Source: Marinifilum_A sediminis (GTDB taxonomy: Bacteria; Bacteroidota; Bacteroidia; Bacteroidales; Marinifilaceae). From it: a stretch of 64,000 nt of DNA. The stretch spans positions 1 through 64,000 of the forward strand of contig CANMCX010000006.1 of assembly GCA_947496465.1 (NCBI GenBank), read 5' to 3'. The notes under the pieces were generated by a model. That model did not search any database and was not told the origin of the DNA. It worked only from the letters and a program-made list of their open reading frames with translations. The translations under genes and the position numbers were made by a program. Positions 6,332 through 16,188 of this stretch are shown in pieces (position 1 is the stretch's first letter; each line of letters begins with the position of its first letter).

Positions 6332-9300
6332 TTACACCTTTTTCTTTTTATCGATTTCTGATGGCTGGCGCATCCAATCTTTGGTTATAATCATGTAATC
6401 AGGATCGACCAGGAGCGTATTTGGTTTTCGTTTCACGCTAAATTGTATTTTATTTTTACCTGATTTTAATTTTATTTTTCGATTGTATAACTCCTTGTTT
6501 TTAGAGTTAAAAGCTCCAACTCCAATATAGTCGTTGCAATCTGCTGGGCTTTCTTCACCCTTTTCGTTCACATAGTATTTTTCTATGTCGATAATAGCAT
6601 CAACGGTATAGGTAAAATCCTTGTTTCGTGTATAGCTAACAGAATCTATTTTGGTTTTATAAAGGGTAATTTTCTCCAGTACATCTTCCACAAAATACTG
6701 CAAGCTATCGGGTGTTTCTGCTTTTATTCTGCCAATTAAATCTTTACTTGTAGGATATGGGGCTCCTTTAAAAGCATAATCTTTCAAAAAATTACTTAGT
6801 ACATTCATAAACTTGTCTTCGCCCAAATAGTTGCCAAGTGCATTCATTGCCAAAGCACCTTTCTGATAGTAAGTGCTCTGTTGGTAGGGAGCTACTCTAG
6901 CCAAAGGTCTTTCTCCACGATCTTCATTTTTTCGAGAGCTAACATATCTGAAGAGTTCATTTTTAAAGAACTTGTTCATTCTTTCCTTATCGAAATAAGT
7001 TCTCATGCATTGCAGAGCACTGTATTGTGTAATAGATTCCATTAACATTTGTGATCCTTCCACATCGGCTGCAGCTACCTGATGCGCCCACCACTGATGT
7101 GCCATCTCATGAGCTGTTACAAAGAATGGATAATCTATAATCTTTTCATTATTGCTTAGTTCTTCTTTGTTTAAATCTCGTAAATCGGCAATAAAACCAA
7201 TGCCTTCCGAAAAGGGAATCATGTTGGGGAAGGATTGGGCATAGCTGGAATATCTAGGGAACTCAACAATTCTTAACTGGTCGAACTGATAAGGCGAATA
7301 GCATTGGGTATAGGTGTCTAGCGAAATTTTAATTCCATTCATCATATTGTCCAAATTGTACTCATGCCCTTTGTGATAATAGATGCTTAAATCCACCAAT
7401 TTACCCTTCTCATCTTTCCATTGATCTGTTTTTACTTCATATTTTCCCGATAGAATAGCATAGTAATTGATCATGGGATGTTCCGATTTGTAATGGTAAT
7501 AGTTTCGTCCTTCTTCTTGCCAGGATGTAACCAATTTACCGGGGGTTAAAGCCGTCTGATCGGATGAAGTACTAACAACTGCCTCAAAATTGATGAAATG
7601 TGAATCATCGGAGATAAAATGTTGCTGTATTCCATTCGGATCATCAATGCTTCTTACAATTTCACGTTCAGGCAGATTGTGTTTTTCTCGGGTTCTCTTG
7701 TCTGCCAGTTCTCCATCGGCTTTGTATCCAATCGAGGGGAAGAGAGAATTGTATAGGAATGTCCCGTTCTTTTGGCAAATATTATTGGCGCCATTCATGG
7801 TGAATCCATCATTCATTCCTTCAAAAGAAAAATTTAACTTTAGTCTCTCATTTGGCTGTAATGCCTGCGACAGCTGATATATTTTAATGTGCAACTCCTC
7901 GTCGCTAGTAATTAGCTCTGCCTTTTGGTTCAGTTCCAAACTTTGTATAAATTTATTTGAGTTGATATAAATCAGATCAATTGGAGAAGAACTCAGGTTT
8001 TGCATGGTAAATGTACCATTAGCATGAAAATCTCCACTCTCAGGATAAAGATCTGCTTGTAGTAAAACATCTGTTATTTTAGGTTGTTGGATATTCTCAT
8101 ACCTTTTGTACTCTTTCTCATAGCGCACAGTTTCCAGCTCTCTCTGATAAGGGGTTTGAAAATCGCCTTTGATATTGGTATTGTAAAAAATGTAAGATCC
8201 CATTAGAAGACTAGCAATTCCTAAAGCAAGAATACCTTTGCTGGCATTTCCTGTAAATCGTTGTTTCAATAGTTCAAAACGGGTGCGCCAATCGTTTTCG
8301 GTCTGACTTACCAATAACTGGTTGGCAAAAACGATCAAGACTCCTGCAATAAGCAACCAATAGAATTTAAATATCCAGTAAGGAAGGAGCTCAAAGCCAT
8401 ATCCATTCATATCAGAATAGCTAACATGTGGACCAGAACCGTAAATTAGCAAAGGATGCTTTAAAATAAGGGCGGCAAAATACTGATCTAAAACCCAATA
8501 AAGAACAATAAGTACATAGCCAAGATATTTGTTGTTGACTACGATATGAACCAGGAATGCCAATGCCATTAGTAGAAATGTATCCACGAAGTTGATGCCA
8601 AATTCAGATATAAAATACAAGGACAATTCATATTTATAGTATCCTGCCATACTCTGAACGATTACGCCACAGATAATCAATAGTAATTTAATGAATGTTA
8701 TTCCACTTACTAAGGCTATGAATTTACTTGCCAGACTTACCCAACGAGGAAGCGGATAGGTTTGGAATATTTCATGGACTTTTTTATCACGATCGCGCCA
8801 AATCATTTCTCCAGAAAATAAGAGGACAATGATAAAAATAAACAGTTGAATGCTACCTCCAAATATTTGTAGCACCTGGTAAGTCACCGGATAGGTATTG
8901 GTATCGTATATTTTACCTATGCCTTTTGATGCCACGAATAAGAAGATGACAACAATTAAGGAGATCAACCAGAAATAGGCACTTCCAAAAAGTTTTCGGG
9001 TTTCGAAACGAGTCAATTGCCATAGACTTTGCAGCTTATTCTGAACTTGAGAAATTTCTGGTAATTTGGTAATGATATGTTCATCATTTGCCTGGCTTTC
9101 AGCCTCAGTATTCTTTTTCTTTAGCAGCTGAAAATGACGCAGATTGTAAACCAATCTGAAACGAAAATATGTGAATGCAATCAATAGGACTCCTAAGCCT
9201 ACCCAAAGCATCCTGTTGTAAAGAAATACATTTTGAAGTGTAGCTCCGGTTTCATTCATGTCAGAGGCGGAGTTGCCTGTGGTCACTTTTAAAGATGCAG

Positions 9301-9955
9301 CAATTCCAAAGGGATCAAGAAGAGATGCCAGTGTTTGACTTTCCAAATCTCTGAAAAGACTCATGGCAACTCCATAAAGAATATAGAGTGCAAGAATGGA
9401 AATCCAGTTCACTACAGCATTGCGCAGGAGGATGCTTAGTGAGAAAAATATTGCACTTACAAAGAATACATTTGGAAGGATGCGAGTCAAATAGGGATGG
9501 ATATAGGTCGCCCACTCATTGGGTCCCATATAAGACTGATTTAAATAGGGCATCAAACTGCCAATATAAAAACCTATACCTGCACCGGTAAAAGCAAAAA
9601 TACTTAGGACATAAGCTGCAGTAAATCGACCAAACAAATAATTTCCCTTTTGCAATGGAGTGCTGTACATTAGTTCCAGTGTGTTGTACTGGTAATCTTT
9701 CAGAACTACACTGGCGCAAATGGCAGCTACCAAAAAGATGCCCAGATAGGAGAAAGTACCCAAGAAGATATCAACAACTCCAGGTGCATTGATGTAAACA
9801 TTATCACCTGCAAATTGGATGTTGATTCCATCAATGGCACCACCGGCAGCATTTACAATGGCAAATGCGATCAGGAAGAGGATAGCCCAGTAGATGTAGA
9901 CTGCAGGACGACTTAAAGCTCGTTTTATTTCGAAGCGGAATATTTCGTAGAACAT
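6332..9955 (-). CDS. ABC-2 permease fused to M1-family aminopeptidase
   Basis: Encodes 1207 aa from the preferred start ATG 9955 (MFYEIFRFEIKRALSRP). A longer frame to 10057 runs into the upstream ATPase gene and is unlikely. The N-terminal half carries two ABC-2-type permease units, each with about six membrane helices, separated by a cytoplasmic stretch. The C-terminal half (about 680 onward) is an M1 peptidase domain with zinc motif HEMAHQWW (H949, E950, H953) and a downstream Glu in LMESITQYSA. The usual GAMEN exopeptidase motif is not clear. This fusion is common in Bacteroidota and pairs with the ATPase encoded 43 bases upstream. It probably exports or extrudes a substrate and trims peptides on the outer face; the substrate is unknown. 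Confidence 0.88.
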   Translation of the reverse strand: MFYEIFRFEIKRALSRPAVYIYWAILFLIAFAIVNAAGGAIDGINIQFAGDNVYINAPGVVDIFLGTFSYLGIFLVAAICASVVLKDYQYNTLELMYSTPLQKGNYLFGRFTAAYVLSIFAFTGAGIGFYIGSLMPYLNQSYMGPNEWATYIHPYLTRILPNVFFVSAIFFSLSILLRNAVVNWISILALYILYGVAMSLFRDLESQTLASLLDPFGIAASLKVTTGNSASDMNETGATLQNVFLYNRMLWVGLGVLLIAFTYFRFRLVYNLRHFQLLKKKNTEAESQANDEHIITKLPEISQVQNKLQSLWQLTRFETRKLFGSAYFWLISLIVVIFLFVASKGIGKIYDTNTYPVTYQVLQIFGGSIQLFIFIIVLLFSGEMIWRDRDKKVHEIFQTYPLPRWVSLASKFIALVSGITFIKLLLIICGVIVQSMAGYYKYELSLYFISEFGINFVDTFLLMALAFLVHIVVNNKYLGYVLIVLYWVLDQYFAALILKHPLLIYGSGPHVSYSDMNGYGFELLPYWIFKFYWLLIAGVLIVFANQLLVSQTENDWRTRFELLKQRFTGNASKGILALGIASLLMGSYIFYNTNIKGDFQTPYQRELETVRYEKEYKRYENIQQPKITDVLLQADLYPESGDFHANGTFTMQNLSSSPIDLIYINSNKFIQSLELNQKAELITSDEELHIKIYQLSQALQPNERLKLNFSFEGMNDGFTMNGANNICQKNGTFLYNSLFPSIGYKADGELADKRTREKHNLPEREIVRSIDDPNGIQQHFISDDSHFINFEAVVSTSSDQTALTPGKLVTSWQEEGRNYYHYKSEHPMINYYAILSGKYEVKTDQWKDEKGKLVDLSIYYHKGHEYNLDNMMNGIKISLDTYTQCYSPYQFDQLRIVEFPRYSSYAQSFPNMIPFSEGIGFIADLRDLNKEELSNNEKIIDYPFFVTAHEMAHQWWAHQVAAADVEGSQMLMESITQYSALQCMRTYFDKERMNKFFKNELFRYVSSRKNEDRGERPLARVAPYQQSTYYQKGALAMNALGNYLGEDKFMNVLSNFLKDYAFKGAPYPTSKDLIGRIKAETPDSLQYFVEDVLEKITLYKTKIDSVSYTRNKDFTYTVDAIIDIEKYYVNEKGEESPADCNDYIGVGAFNSKNKELYNRKIKLKSGKNKIQFSVKRKPNTLLVDPDYMIITKDWMRQPSEIDKKKKV

Positions 9956-9998
9956 TGTGTTTTGTTTTTTAATGAAGAATAAAGCAATTTGTATCTGC

Positions 9999-10862
9999 TT
10001 ATTTAATAGCCGAGAAATAGACATCCTCCAGGTCTGGTGAGACATTCGAAAATCCATTATCGGGATGCTCCTCTTGCAGAATGTGAATTAATGGCTTGCC
10101 TTCGTTCAAATGAGAGGTAATCAGTTGATAACTGGCTTGGTATTCTTCAATTTGCTGCTTGCTAATTCGCTTCTCCCAGATTTTACCATTCAATTCCTGA
10201 ATCAAATCCGATGGACGACCGTTTACCAATACTTCTCCATGATTGATAATAGCCATATCATTGCACAGGTCTTTTACGTCATCTACAATGTGAGTGGAAA
10301 GAATAACGACCTTATCTTCACTAATTTCGCTTAATAGGTTGTTGAATCGGTTGCGTTCGGCTGGATCCAAGCCTGCGGTTGGTTCATCTACAATAATCAA
10401 TTCGGGTTTCCCCAGAAGAGCAAGGGCAATTCCAAAACGTTGCTTCATACCTCCACTAAAGGTGTGAACGCTTTTCTTTCTGTCCTTGTACAGGTTTACC
10501 TGATTCAAAAGAAACTCAACCATCTCCTGGCGTTCCGATTTGATATGAATGCCTTTTAAAACCGCAAAGTGAGTAAGCAACTCCTGAGCGCTAATGCGTG
10601 GGTAGACACCAAAATCCTGTGGAAGATAACCCAGTACCTTTTTAATCGCATCCTTTTCTTTGATCACATCCATACCATTAAAAGTGATGATTCCTTCATC
10701 GGGATCCTGAAGAGTTGCTATGGTGCGCATGAGAGAGGATTTTCCAGCTCCGTTTGGTCCCAATAGACCGAACATGCCGTTTCCAATTGTCAGGTTTAAA
10801 TTGTTTAATGCCTTTACTCCATTAGGGTAGGTCTTTGATATATTGTTTATGCTTAATTCCAT
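9999..10862 (-). CDS. ABC transporter ATP-binding protein
   Basis: Encodes 287 aa. Walker A is GPNGAGKS (35-42), the Q-loop Gln is at 82, the signature FSGGMKQ is at 135-141, Walker B LIIVDE is at 155-160, and the D-loop GLDP and switch His (STHIVDD) follow. The C-terminal 70 residues are the usual extension of ABC-2 export ATPases. It supplies energy to the permease/M1 protein encoded next, 43 bases downstream. The gene starts about 90 bases after the GLPGLI-type gene on the same strand, with the 7-bp repeat array between, so the three may form one unit. Confidence 0.9.
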   Translation of the reverse strand: MELSINNISKTYPNGVKALNNLNLTIGNGMFGLLGPNGAGKSSLMRTIATLQDPDEGIITFNGMDVIKEKDAIKKVLGYLPQDFGVYPRISAQELLTHFAVLKGIHIKSERQEMVEFLLNQVNLYKDRKKSVHTFSGGMKQRFGIALALLGKPELIIVDEPTAGLDPAERNRFNNLLSEISEDKVVILSTHIVDDVKDLCNDMAIINHGEVLVNGRPSDLIQELNGKIWEKRISKQQIEEYQASYQLITSHLNEGKPLIHILQEEHPDNGFSNVSPDLEDVYFSAIK

Positions 10863-10909
10863 ATTATGTGTGTTTTGATTGTTACTACAAGAGTGTTTAC
10901 CGAACTTTG

Positions 10910-10951
10910 TAACTGCTAACTGCTAACTGCTAACTGCTAACTGCTAACTGC
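10910..10951. repeat. 7-bp tandem repeat (TAACTGC x6)
   Basis: Six perfect copies of TAACTGC lie directly against the stop codon of the GLPGLI-like gene (10952) and upstream of the ABC ATPase gene. Short perfect arrays of this kind are prone to slippage. It is outside both reading frames, so copy-number change would alter only the spacing or leader of the ATPase gene. Confidence 0.9.
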
Positions 10952-11641
10952 TTAGTTTTCCATTTTCATTACTTTTCCGCCCATGGCTTTCATTTCATTC
11001 AATTGCTCTTCCTGAAGATCCTCGAATTGTTCGGAAGTGATTTCTTCTGATTCAAGAGGAATGAGTTGCCTGGTATCAATTTCCTGTGAAAAGGATATGG
11101 CTAAAAAGCTTATCTTCTCATTTTCAATGGCTAAAATGGCTCCGTCGAGAAATAAGGGTACCATTGGTGTTAGGTGTTTTGGCAACTCCTTGCTTACCCA
11201 AAAGCTATAGGAGTCATCTGCGCTTTTGTATTCATCGCAAGCAAAGTTTAGGATTTTTTTGCTATTGCCCGTAGGTTTGGCATCGTCAACATCTATTGTA
11301 TTTTCTGTATGGTAGAGTTCATCATCTATATCAATGTATTTTCGATATATTTCTTTTTGAAAATTGATCCAGGTTGGTTTATCCGATCCGCCTACATTAA
11401 TTACCATGCCTTTGGGCGAATCTGTTGGCAGATTTTTTAAGCATCCTTTCTCTTCATTAAAAATGAACTGAATTTTTTTTGTAGTGGTTTCAGGAATCAT
11501 CGCCTTAAGTGCTTGTTGTTTTGGACTCAGACTTTTGTGTAGGTTAATGCTTTGTTCGTAAACAATTGTGCCTTGCTTTTGTGCAGATACGAAGTTGACT
11601 ATTAAAAGTAATACTAGGGTTGATAGGATAATTTTCTTCAT
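10952..11641 (-). CDS. GLPGLI-like secreted protein
   Basis: Encodes 229 aa with a signal peptide (MKKIILSTLVLLLIVNFVSA-Q). The body follows the layout of GLPGLI-family proteins of Bacteroidota: an early G-x-I-x-Y strand (QGTIVYEQ), a central NFACDEYKSADDSYSFW stretch, and a variant of the name-giving segment in LTPMVPLFLDGAILAIE. The function of the family is unknown; these proteins are exported and often sit near peptidases or transporters. Here it is upstream of an ABC/M1 pair and divergent from a sensor kinase operon, sharing its promoter region. Confidence 0.75.
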   Translation of the reverse strand: MKKIILSTLVLLLIVNFVSAQKQGTIVYEQSINLHKSLSPKQQALKAMIPETTTKKIQFIFNEEKGCLKNLPTDSPKGMVINVGGSDKPTWINFQKEIYRKYIDIDDELYHTENTIDVDDAKPTGNSKKILNFACDEYKSADDSYSFWVSKELPKHLTPMVPLFLDGAILAIENEKISFLAISFSQEIDTRQLIPLESEEITSEQFEDLQEEQLNEMKAMGGKVMKMEN

Positions 11642-11723
11642 GTTTCAAATATTTTAAATGTTGAATTGAATGTTTTTTTATTGATCACATCAACAAATGT
11701 ATCGGGTGATGAACAGAAACTAG

Positions 11724-11760
11724 GTTAATGCTCTGTTATCTACTGTTAACGTGTGTTAAC
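11724..11760. promoter_or_regulatory. 10-bp-phased direct repeats, probable response-regulator operator
   Basis: GTTAAT (11724), GTTATC (11735), GTTAAC (11745) and GTTAAC (11755) repeat at 11, 10 and 10 bases. Direct repeats on one helical face are the usual binding pattern of OmpR-family dimers. The site is in the divergent promoter region between the GLPGLI-like gene and the kinase/OmpR-type regulator operon, so autoregulation and control of the ABC/M1 side are both plausible. Confidence 0.5.
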
Positions 11761-11840
11761 GGTGGGGTGAAGGCTTGGAAAATGAAGAAGATTAGTTGTA
11801 CTTTAGTGCTGAGAAATTAAAATAATTATATAAAATCACT

Positions 11841-13292
11841 ATGATAAAACGCATTCGCATAATTCTGATTTTAGTTTTTGTATCCATGTTAGGAGTTGTA
11901 TTACTTCAGGTATATTGGATTAGGCAATCCTATCAAATTAATAAGGAACAATTGCAAAAAGAATTGAACCTGGCTTTGGAAAAAAGTGTGAAGGTGGAAA
12001 TGAATGAGCGAATGAACGGTCAGGCAGAAATCATTTTTAGAGGCGAGAATGCTGCGGTAATGACAGTGAAGAAAGATTCGATTCCAAATGTGAAAATGGA
12101 TTCTCTATTAAATAAAGTTTTCAATAGTCAGGATTCTGGAAGGGCAGAGTTTACCATGCACATAAATTCGGTTGGTGTTTCGGGAGATAATATTGACTCT
12201 ATTCCTGAAAAATTCGAATTTAGAATTAAGGAGATGGTGGCTTCTATGCTTTCCAGTGAAATGAGTGGTGGATTTAAGGCAAATATCCAAAGGATTGATT
12301 CTTTGTTTACCAATGAGTTATTGGATAGGGAAATTGAATTGCCTTATAATATAGAACAATTAACCAGGCAAGATTCCACTTTTGTAAGTTCCACAAGCAT
12401 TAGCTATGATACGATAAATTCATTGAAGACTCGATCTTTTCAGACAGATATTATGGGTAACGAGAGGTTGAGAGTGAGAATATTGAATGAGCAGGAAGTA
12501 ATACTGGAAAGAATGTTGACAGGTGTGCTGGCATCTTTGCTTTTGATACTGTTTGTACTAAGCTGTTTTATTTACATGCTGCTAACCATTTTTAAACAGA
12601 AGAAACTTTCGCAAATAAAAAGTGATTTCATCAACAACATGACTCATGAATTGAAAACGCCAATTGCCACGGTTTCAGCCATTGTAGAATCCATGCAAAG
12701 TTTTGGTGTCTTGGATGATAATGAGAAAACTCAGAAATATCTTACTGTTTCACAAACGGAGTTAGGAAGATTATCAGGATTGGTAGAGAAGGTTTTAAAT
12801 ATGGCTCGTGAAGAGAGAGAACCTCTTCAAATGCATATCGAAGAATTGAACTTCCGTGAAATCTGTGACAACATCATCAACAGTCAAAAAATGAAACAGG
12901 AAGAGAAGGAAGTTTCTTTTGACCTAAAGATAGATGAGGAAGCGGAGAGATTGAAGGTAGATCGTTTTCATATGGTGAATGTGATGCAAAACTTAATTGA
13001 GAACAGTATCAAGTATTCAGGTAATCCAGTTCATATTAAAATTGAATGCCAACGCAAACCTGACTTTATTCAAATTAGTGTGAGTGATAATGGAAATGGT
13101 ATTCATAAGAAACATCAGGCTAAGGTTTTCGATCAGTTTTATCGTGTTCCAACTGGTGATGTTCACAATGTTAAAGGATTTGGCTTAGGCTTGCACTATG
13201 TAAGAAACATTATTGAGAAACATAGTGGGAAAATTGGTTTAAGTAGCGAAGCAGGAAGAGGAAGTACATTTACAATTAATTTACCGTGTTAG
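11841..13292 (+). CDS. sensor histidine kinase
   Basis: Encodes 483 aa. A membrane helix at 5-25, a periplasmic sensor region of about 200 residues, and a second helix at 226-250 precede the cytoplasmic kinase. The HisKA H-box is FINNMTHELKTP with H269; the N-box is VMQNLIENSIKY (N388), G1 is DNGNGI (416-421) and G2 is GFGLGL (446-451). No HAMP domain is obvious. The response regulator gene starts 3 bases after the stop, so the two form a cognate pair. The signal is unknown. An ORF-free promoter region with phased GTTAAC repeats lies upstream. Confidence 0.92.
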   Translation: MIKRIRIILILVFVSMLGVVLLQVYWIRQSYQINKEQLQKELNLALEKSVKVEMNERMNGQAEIIFRGENAAVMTVKKDSIPNVKMDSLLNKVFNSQDSGRAEFTMHINSVGVSGDNIDSIPEKFEFRIKEMVASMLSSEMSGGFKANIQRIDSLFTNELLDREIELPYNIEQLTRQDSTFVSSTSISYDTINSLKTRSFQTDIMGNERLRVRILNEQEVILERMLTGVLASLLLILFVLSCFIYMLLTIFKQKKLSQIKSDFINNMTHELKTPIATVSAIVESMQSFGVLDDNEKTQKYLTVSQTELGRLSGLVEKVLNMAREEREPLQMHIEELNFREICDNIINSQKMKQEEKEVSFDLKIDEEAERLKVDRFHMVNVMQNLIENSIKYSGNPVHIKIECQRKPDFIQISVSDNGNGIHKKHQAKVFDQFYRVPTGDVHNVKGFGLGLHYVRNIIEKHSGKIGLSSEAGRGSTFTINLPC

Positions 13293-13294
13293 TC

Positions 13295-13981
13295 ATGAAA
13301 AAGACAATTAAAATATTGTTCGTAGAAGACGAAGAAGCCTTAGGAATGGTGGTGAGTGACAGTCTAAAAAGTCGTGGATTTGAAGTGGATTACTATTCCG
13401 ATGGGGAAAGTGCTTTGAAAGCTGCCTTATCAAATGAATATAATGTATTGGTTCTTGATGTAATGTTGCCTAAAATGGATGGCTTTAGCATGGCTAAGGA
13501 ATATCGTAAAGTAAACAGGGAAACACCAATTATCTTCCTTACGGCACGATCGCAGACAGAAGACGTAGTGGAAGGTTTTGAATTGGGTGGAAATGACTAT
13601 TTGAAGAAGCCTTTCAGTATGGAGGAGTTAATTGTACGCATTAAGGCTTTGGCAGGAAGAACTGTAAATACTGACGAGAGTCAATTGGAAACTTGTTTTG
13701 TTGGGAAATACAAATTTGATATTATCAAACAATCCCTCGAATTAAATGATAAGACAAAGAGCTTGACACATCGGGAAGCTCAAGTACTATTGATGCTTTT
13801 TGAGAAAAGAAATCAGGTTTTGGAACGCAAATTAGTTCTGGATCAGCTTTGGGGTGATGATTCCTTTTTTAATGCACGAAGTATGGATGTATTTATTACT
13901 CGACTTAGAAAGTATCTGAGAGATGATCCCAATATACAGATTGTGAATATTCGGGGCATCGGCTACAAGTTGATGCTGTAA
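13295..13981 (+). CDS. OmpR-family response regulator
   Basis: Encodes 228 aa from ATG 13295, which follows the kinase TAG by two bases; a GTG at 13286 would overlap the kinase and is less likely. The receiver domain (1-120) has acidic residues E11 and D12, phospho-acceptor D55 (VLVLDVMLP), T83 and K104 (LKKPFS). The C-terminal winged-helix trans_reg_C domain (about 130-228) has the typical LTHREAQVLLMLF and VNIRGIGYKL ends. It should bind phased direct repeats, such as those at 11724-11760. It is transcribed with the kinase. Confidence 0.93.
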   Translation: MKKTIKILFVEDEEALGMVVSDSLKSRGFEVDYYSDGESALKAALSNEYNVLVLDVMLPKMDGFSMAKEYRKVNRETPIIFLTARSQTEDVVEGFELGGNDYLKKPFSMEELIVRIKALAGRTVNTDESQLETCFVGKYKFDIIKQSLELNDKTKSLTHREAQVLLMLFEKRNQVLERKLVLDQLWGDDSFFNARSMDVFITRLRKYLRDDPNIQIVNIRGIGYKLML

Positions 13982-14182
13982 AATTGGCTCAAAAAGAAGA
14001 GAATTAATGATTTTTTGGCGTAGTATACTGTAAATATATCTTATAAATTATCCATCTTAACGTCTTATTTTAACGCTTATCTAAAAAATTAAAGATAAGT
14101 GTCCTTCCAATATGAATTCAATCGTGATAGCCATATTTTTGTTCAACTGTAATTAATATTTAATTCTTAAATACGATAACAA

Positions 14183-16087
14183 ATGAACACAAGAATGAAT
14201 CAATTTAAAAGATTTTTTGTCTTTGTACTTGTGGCGGCTTGTACATGTGTACAATCTGTAGCTCAGGTAAATTATGAGAAGAGAGAAGACATTCCAGCAA
14301 AATACAAGTGGAATTTTTCGGATATCTATGCCAATTGGGAAGCTTGGGAAGCTGATTTCAAAGCCATCTCTAAGGACATGGAAAAAATACAAAGTTTTAA
14401 AGGTAAATTAGGAGAGAATTCTGAAAACTTAGCAGAGATGTTAAAGATTCAGGAAGATTTAATGAAGAAGGCTTACAAAGTATACCAATTCGTTTCATTC
14501 CAGAGTACGGTAGATATGCGTAATATGGAATTGCAGGCGAAATTACAACAAGTGCAGATCTTATTCTCACAGTTTGGTGTTGCTACAGCATGGATTTCTC
14601 CGGAGATGATTCAGATTCCTGAATCTACTATGAAAGAGTGGGTTGCAAGTAATCCTGCTTTAAAAGATCACAAATTCGATTTATTGGATATGTATCGTCT
14701 TCAGAAGCACGTGTTGACTGAAGAAATGGAGCAATTGATGTCTTTCTATTCTCAGGTTTCAGGAACAGCAGGAAAAGTGTTTACTGCGCTTTCAACTGCT
14801 GATATCGAATTTCAGGAAGTGGAATTGTCAGATGGTAAAAAGGTAAAAGTAACTCCAGGTGTTTACTCACAAATTGTGACCAACAACCTAAATCAGGAAG
14901 ATCGTAAGAAAGCTTATGAGGCTCTTTACGATGTATATTACAAGAACAAGAATGCTTATGCTGCCATTTACCAGGGCGTAATTGAGTCGGAATGGTCGAA
15001 TGCTCGTGCAAGAAAATATGAGTCGTGTTTAGATGCTAAATTGGAAGGAAATAACATTCCTAAAGATGTGTACTTGAATCTTGTGAATACGGTAAGAGAG
15101 AATACTGCACCAGTACAGAAGTATGTGAAACTTCGTAAGAAAGTTTTAGGTTTAGAGAAGTACTACGGATTCGATGGTTCTATCAGTTTAACTGATTTCA
15201 ACAAAAATTACCCATATGATGAAGCTGTGGACGTTGTAACAGAATCGGTTCTTCCATTAGGAAAAGATTACCAGGAGAAGTTGAAAGTAGCTACCTCAAG
15301 CGGTTGGTTAGATGTATATGAGAATCCAGGTAAGAGATCCGGAGCATTTTCTGCAGGTGTTTATGGTGTTCACCCATACATGTTGTTGAACTACAATGGA
15401 ACTTTAGACTATGTATTTACCTTAGCTCACGAGTTGGGTCACACCATGCATACCACTTTATCGAACGAGAATCAGCCATTTGCAACTCACGGCTATACCA
15501 TTTTCGTAGCTGAGGTTGCTTCAACTTTCAACGAACGTTTGTTGTTGGATCACATGATGAAAAATACAGATAATCCTAAGGAGAGAATTGCATTGTTGAC
15601 TCAATCAATCGAAGGAATTATTGGAACATTCTTCGCTCAAACCATGTTTGCTGATTACGAATACCAGGTTCACACTATGGTGGAGCAGGGACAGCCTGTA
15701 AATGCTGATATCCTAACTAAAGTTTGGGGCGATATCGCAAACAAATATTATGGCGATGTAACTGAGAAAACGAAGTACTCAAACTACCCATGGACAAGAA
15801 TTCCTCACTTCTACAATTCACCTTACTATGTGTATCAGTATGCAACTTGTTTTGCATCATCGGCTAAATTGTACAAAGATGTAACCGAAGGGACCAAGAA
15901 AGAGAAGAAAGAAGCATTGAAAAGATATACTACCTTATTGCAATCGGGTGGTAACGATTTCCCAATGGAGCAGTTGAAAAAAGCTGGCGTTGATTTGTCG
16001 AAACCAGAAACTATTTTAGCTGTTATCAATCAATTGGATCAATTGGTAGATCAGTTAGCTGTTGAGCTTGAGAAGCTAGAGAAATAA
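14183..16087 (+). CDS. pepF: M3-family oligoendopeptidase, exported
   Basis: Encodes 634 aa with a signal peptide (about residues 1-28, ending SVAQ). The sequence follows oligoendopeptidase F throughout: the N-terminal helical PepF domain, then the M3 catalytic domain with zinc motif HELGHTMH (H416, E417, H420) and a distal Glu in VAEVASTFNE. The GVYGVHPYMLLNYNGT segment before the zinc site is typical of PepF. It should cut short peptides in the periplasm; most bacterial PepF enzymes are cytoplasmic, so the signal peptide is the notable point. It is transcribed alone and ends in a strong terminator. Confidence 0.9.
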   Translation: MNTRMNQFKRFFVFVLVAACTCVQSVAQVNYEKREDIPAKYKWNFSDIYANWEAWEADFKAISKDMEKIQSFKGKLGENSENLAEMLKIQEDLMKKAYKVYQFVSFQSTVDMRNMELQAKLQQVQILFSQFGVATAWISPEMIQIPESTMKEWVASNPALKDHKFDLLDMYRLQKHVLTEEMEQLMSFYSQVSGTAGKVFTALSTADIEFQEVELSDGKKVKVTPGVYSQIVTNNLNQEDRKKAYEALYDVYYKNKNAYAAIYQGVIESEWSNARARKYESCLDAKLEGNNIPKDVYLNLVNTVRENTAPVQKYVKLRKKVLGLEKYYGFDGSISLTDFNKNYPYDEAVDVVTESVLPLGKDYQEKLKVATSSGWLDVYENPGKRSGAFSAGVYGVHPYMLLNYNGTLDYVFTLAHELGHTMHTTLSNENQPFATHGYTIFVAEVASTFNERLLLDHMMKNTDNPKERIALLTQSIEGIIGTFFAQTMFADYEYQVHTMVEQGQPVNADILTKVWGDIANKYYGDVTEKTKYSNYPWTRIPHFYNSPYYVYQYATCFASSAKLYKDVTEGTKKEKKEALKRYTTLLQSGGNDFPMEQLKKAGVDLSKPETILAVINQLDQLVDQLAVELEKLEK

Positions 16088-16111
16088 GATTATTTCTGAA
16101 AATATATGTTG

Positions 16112-16140
16112 AAAAGGCAGCCTAATGGGCTGCCTTTTTT
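16112..16140 (+). terminator. rho-independent terminator after pepF
   Basis: GGCAGCC-TAAT-GGGCTGCC followed by six T, 25 bases past the stop. It could also serve the convergent serine hydrolase gene. Confidence 0.85.
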
Positions 16141-16188
16141 ATGTTGATAGTTGTACGTGAGCTTACTCAGCAATTGCTACTACAATTT

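Noticed and set aside
9956..10057. Longer N-terminus of the ABC/M1 protein.
   Set aside because: It would overlap the ATPase gene's end and precede the natural MFYEIFRFEIKRAL start with a sequence that looks noncoding.
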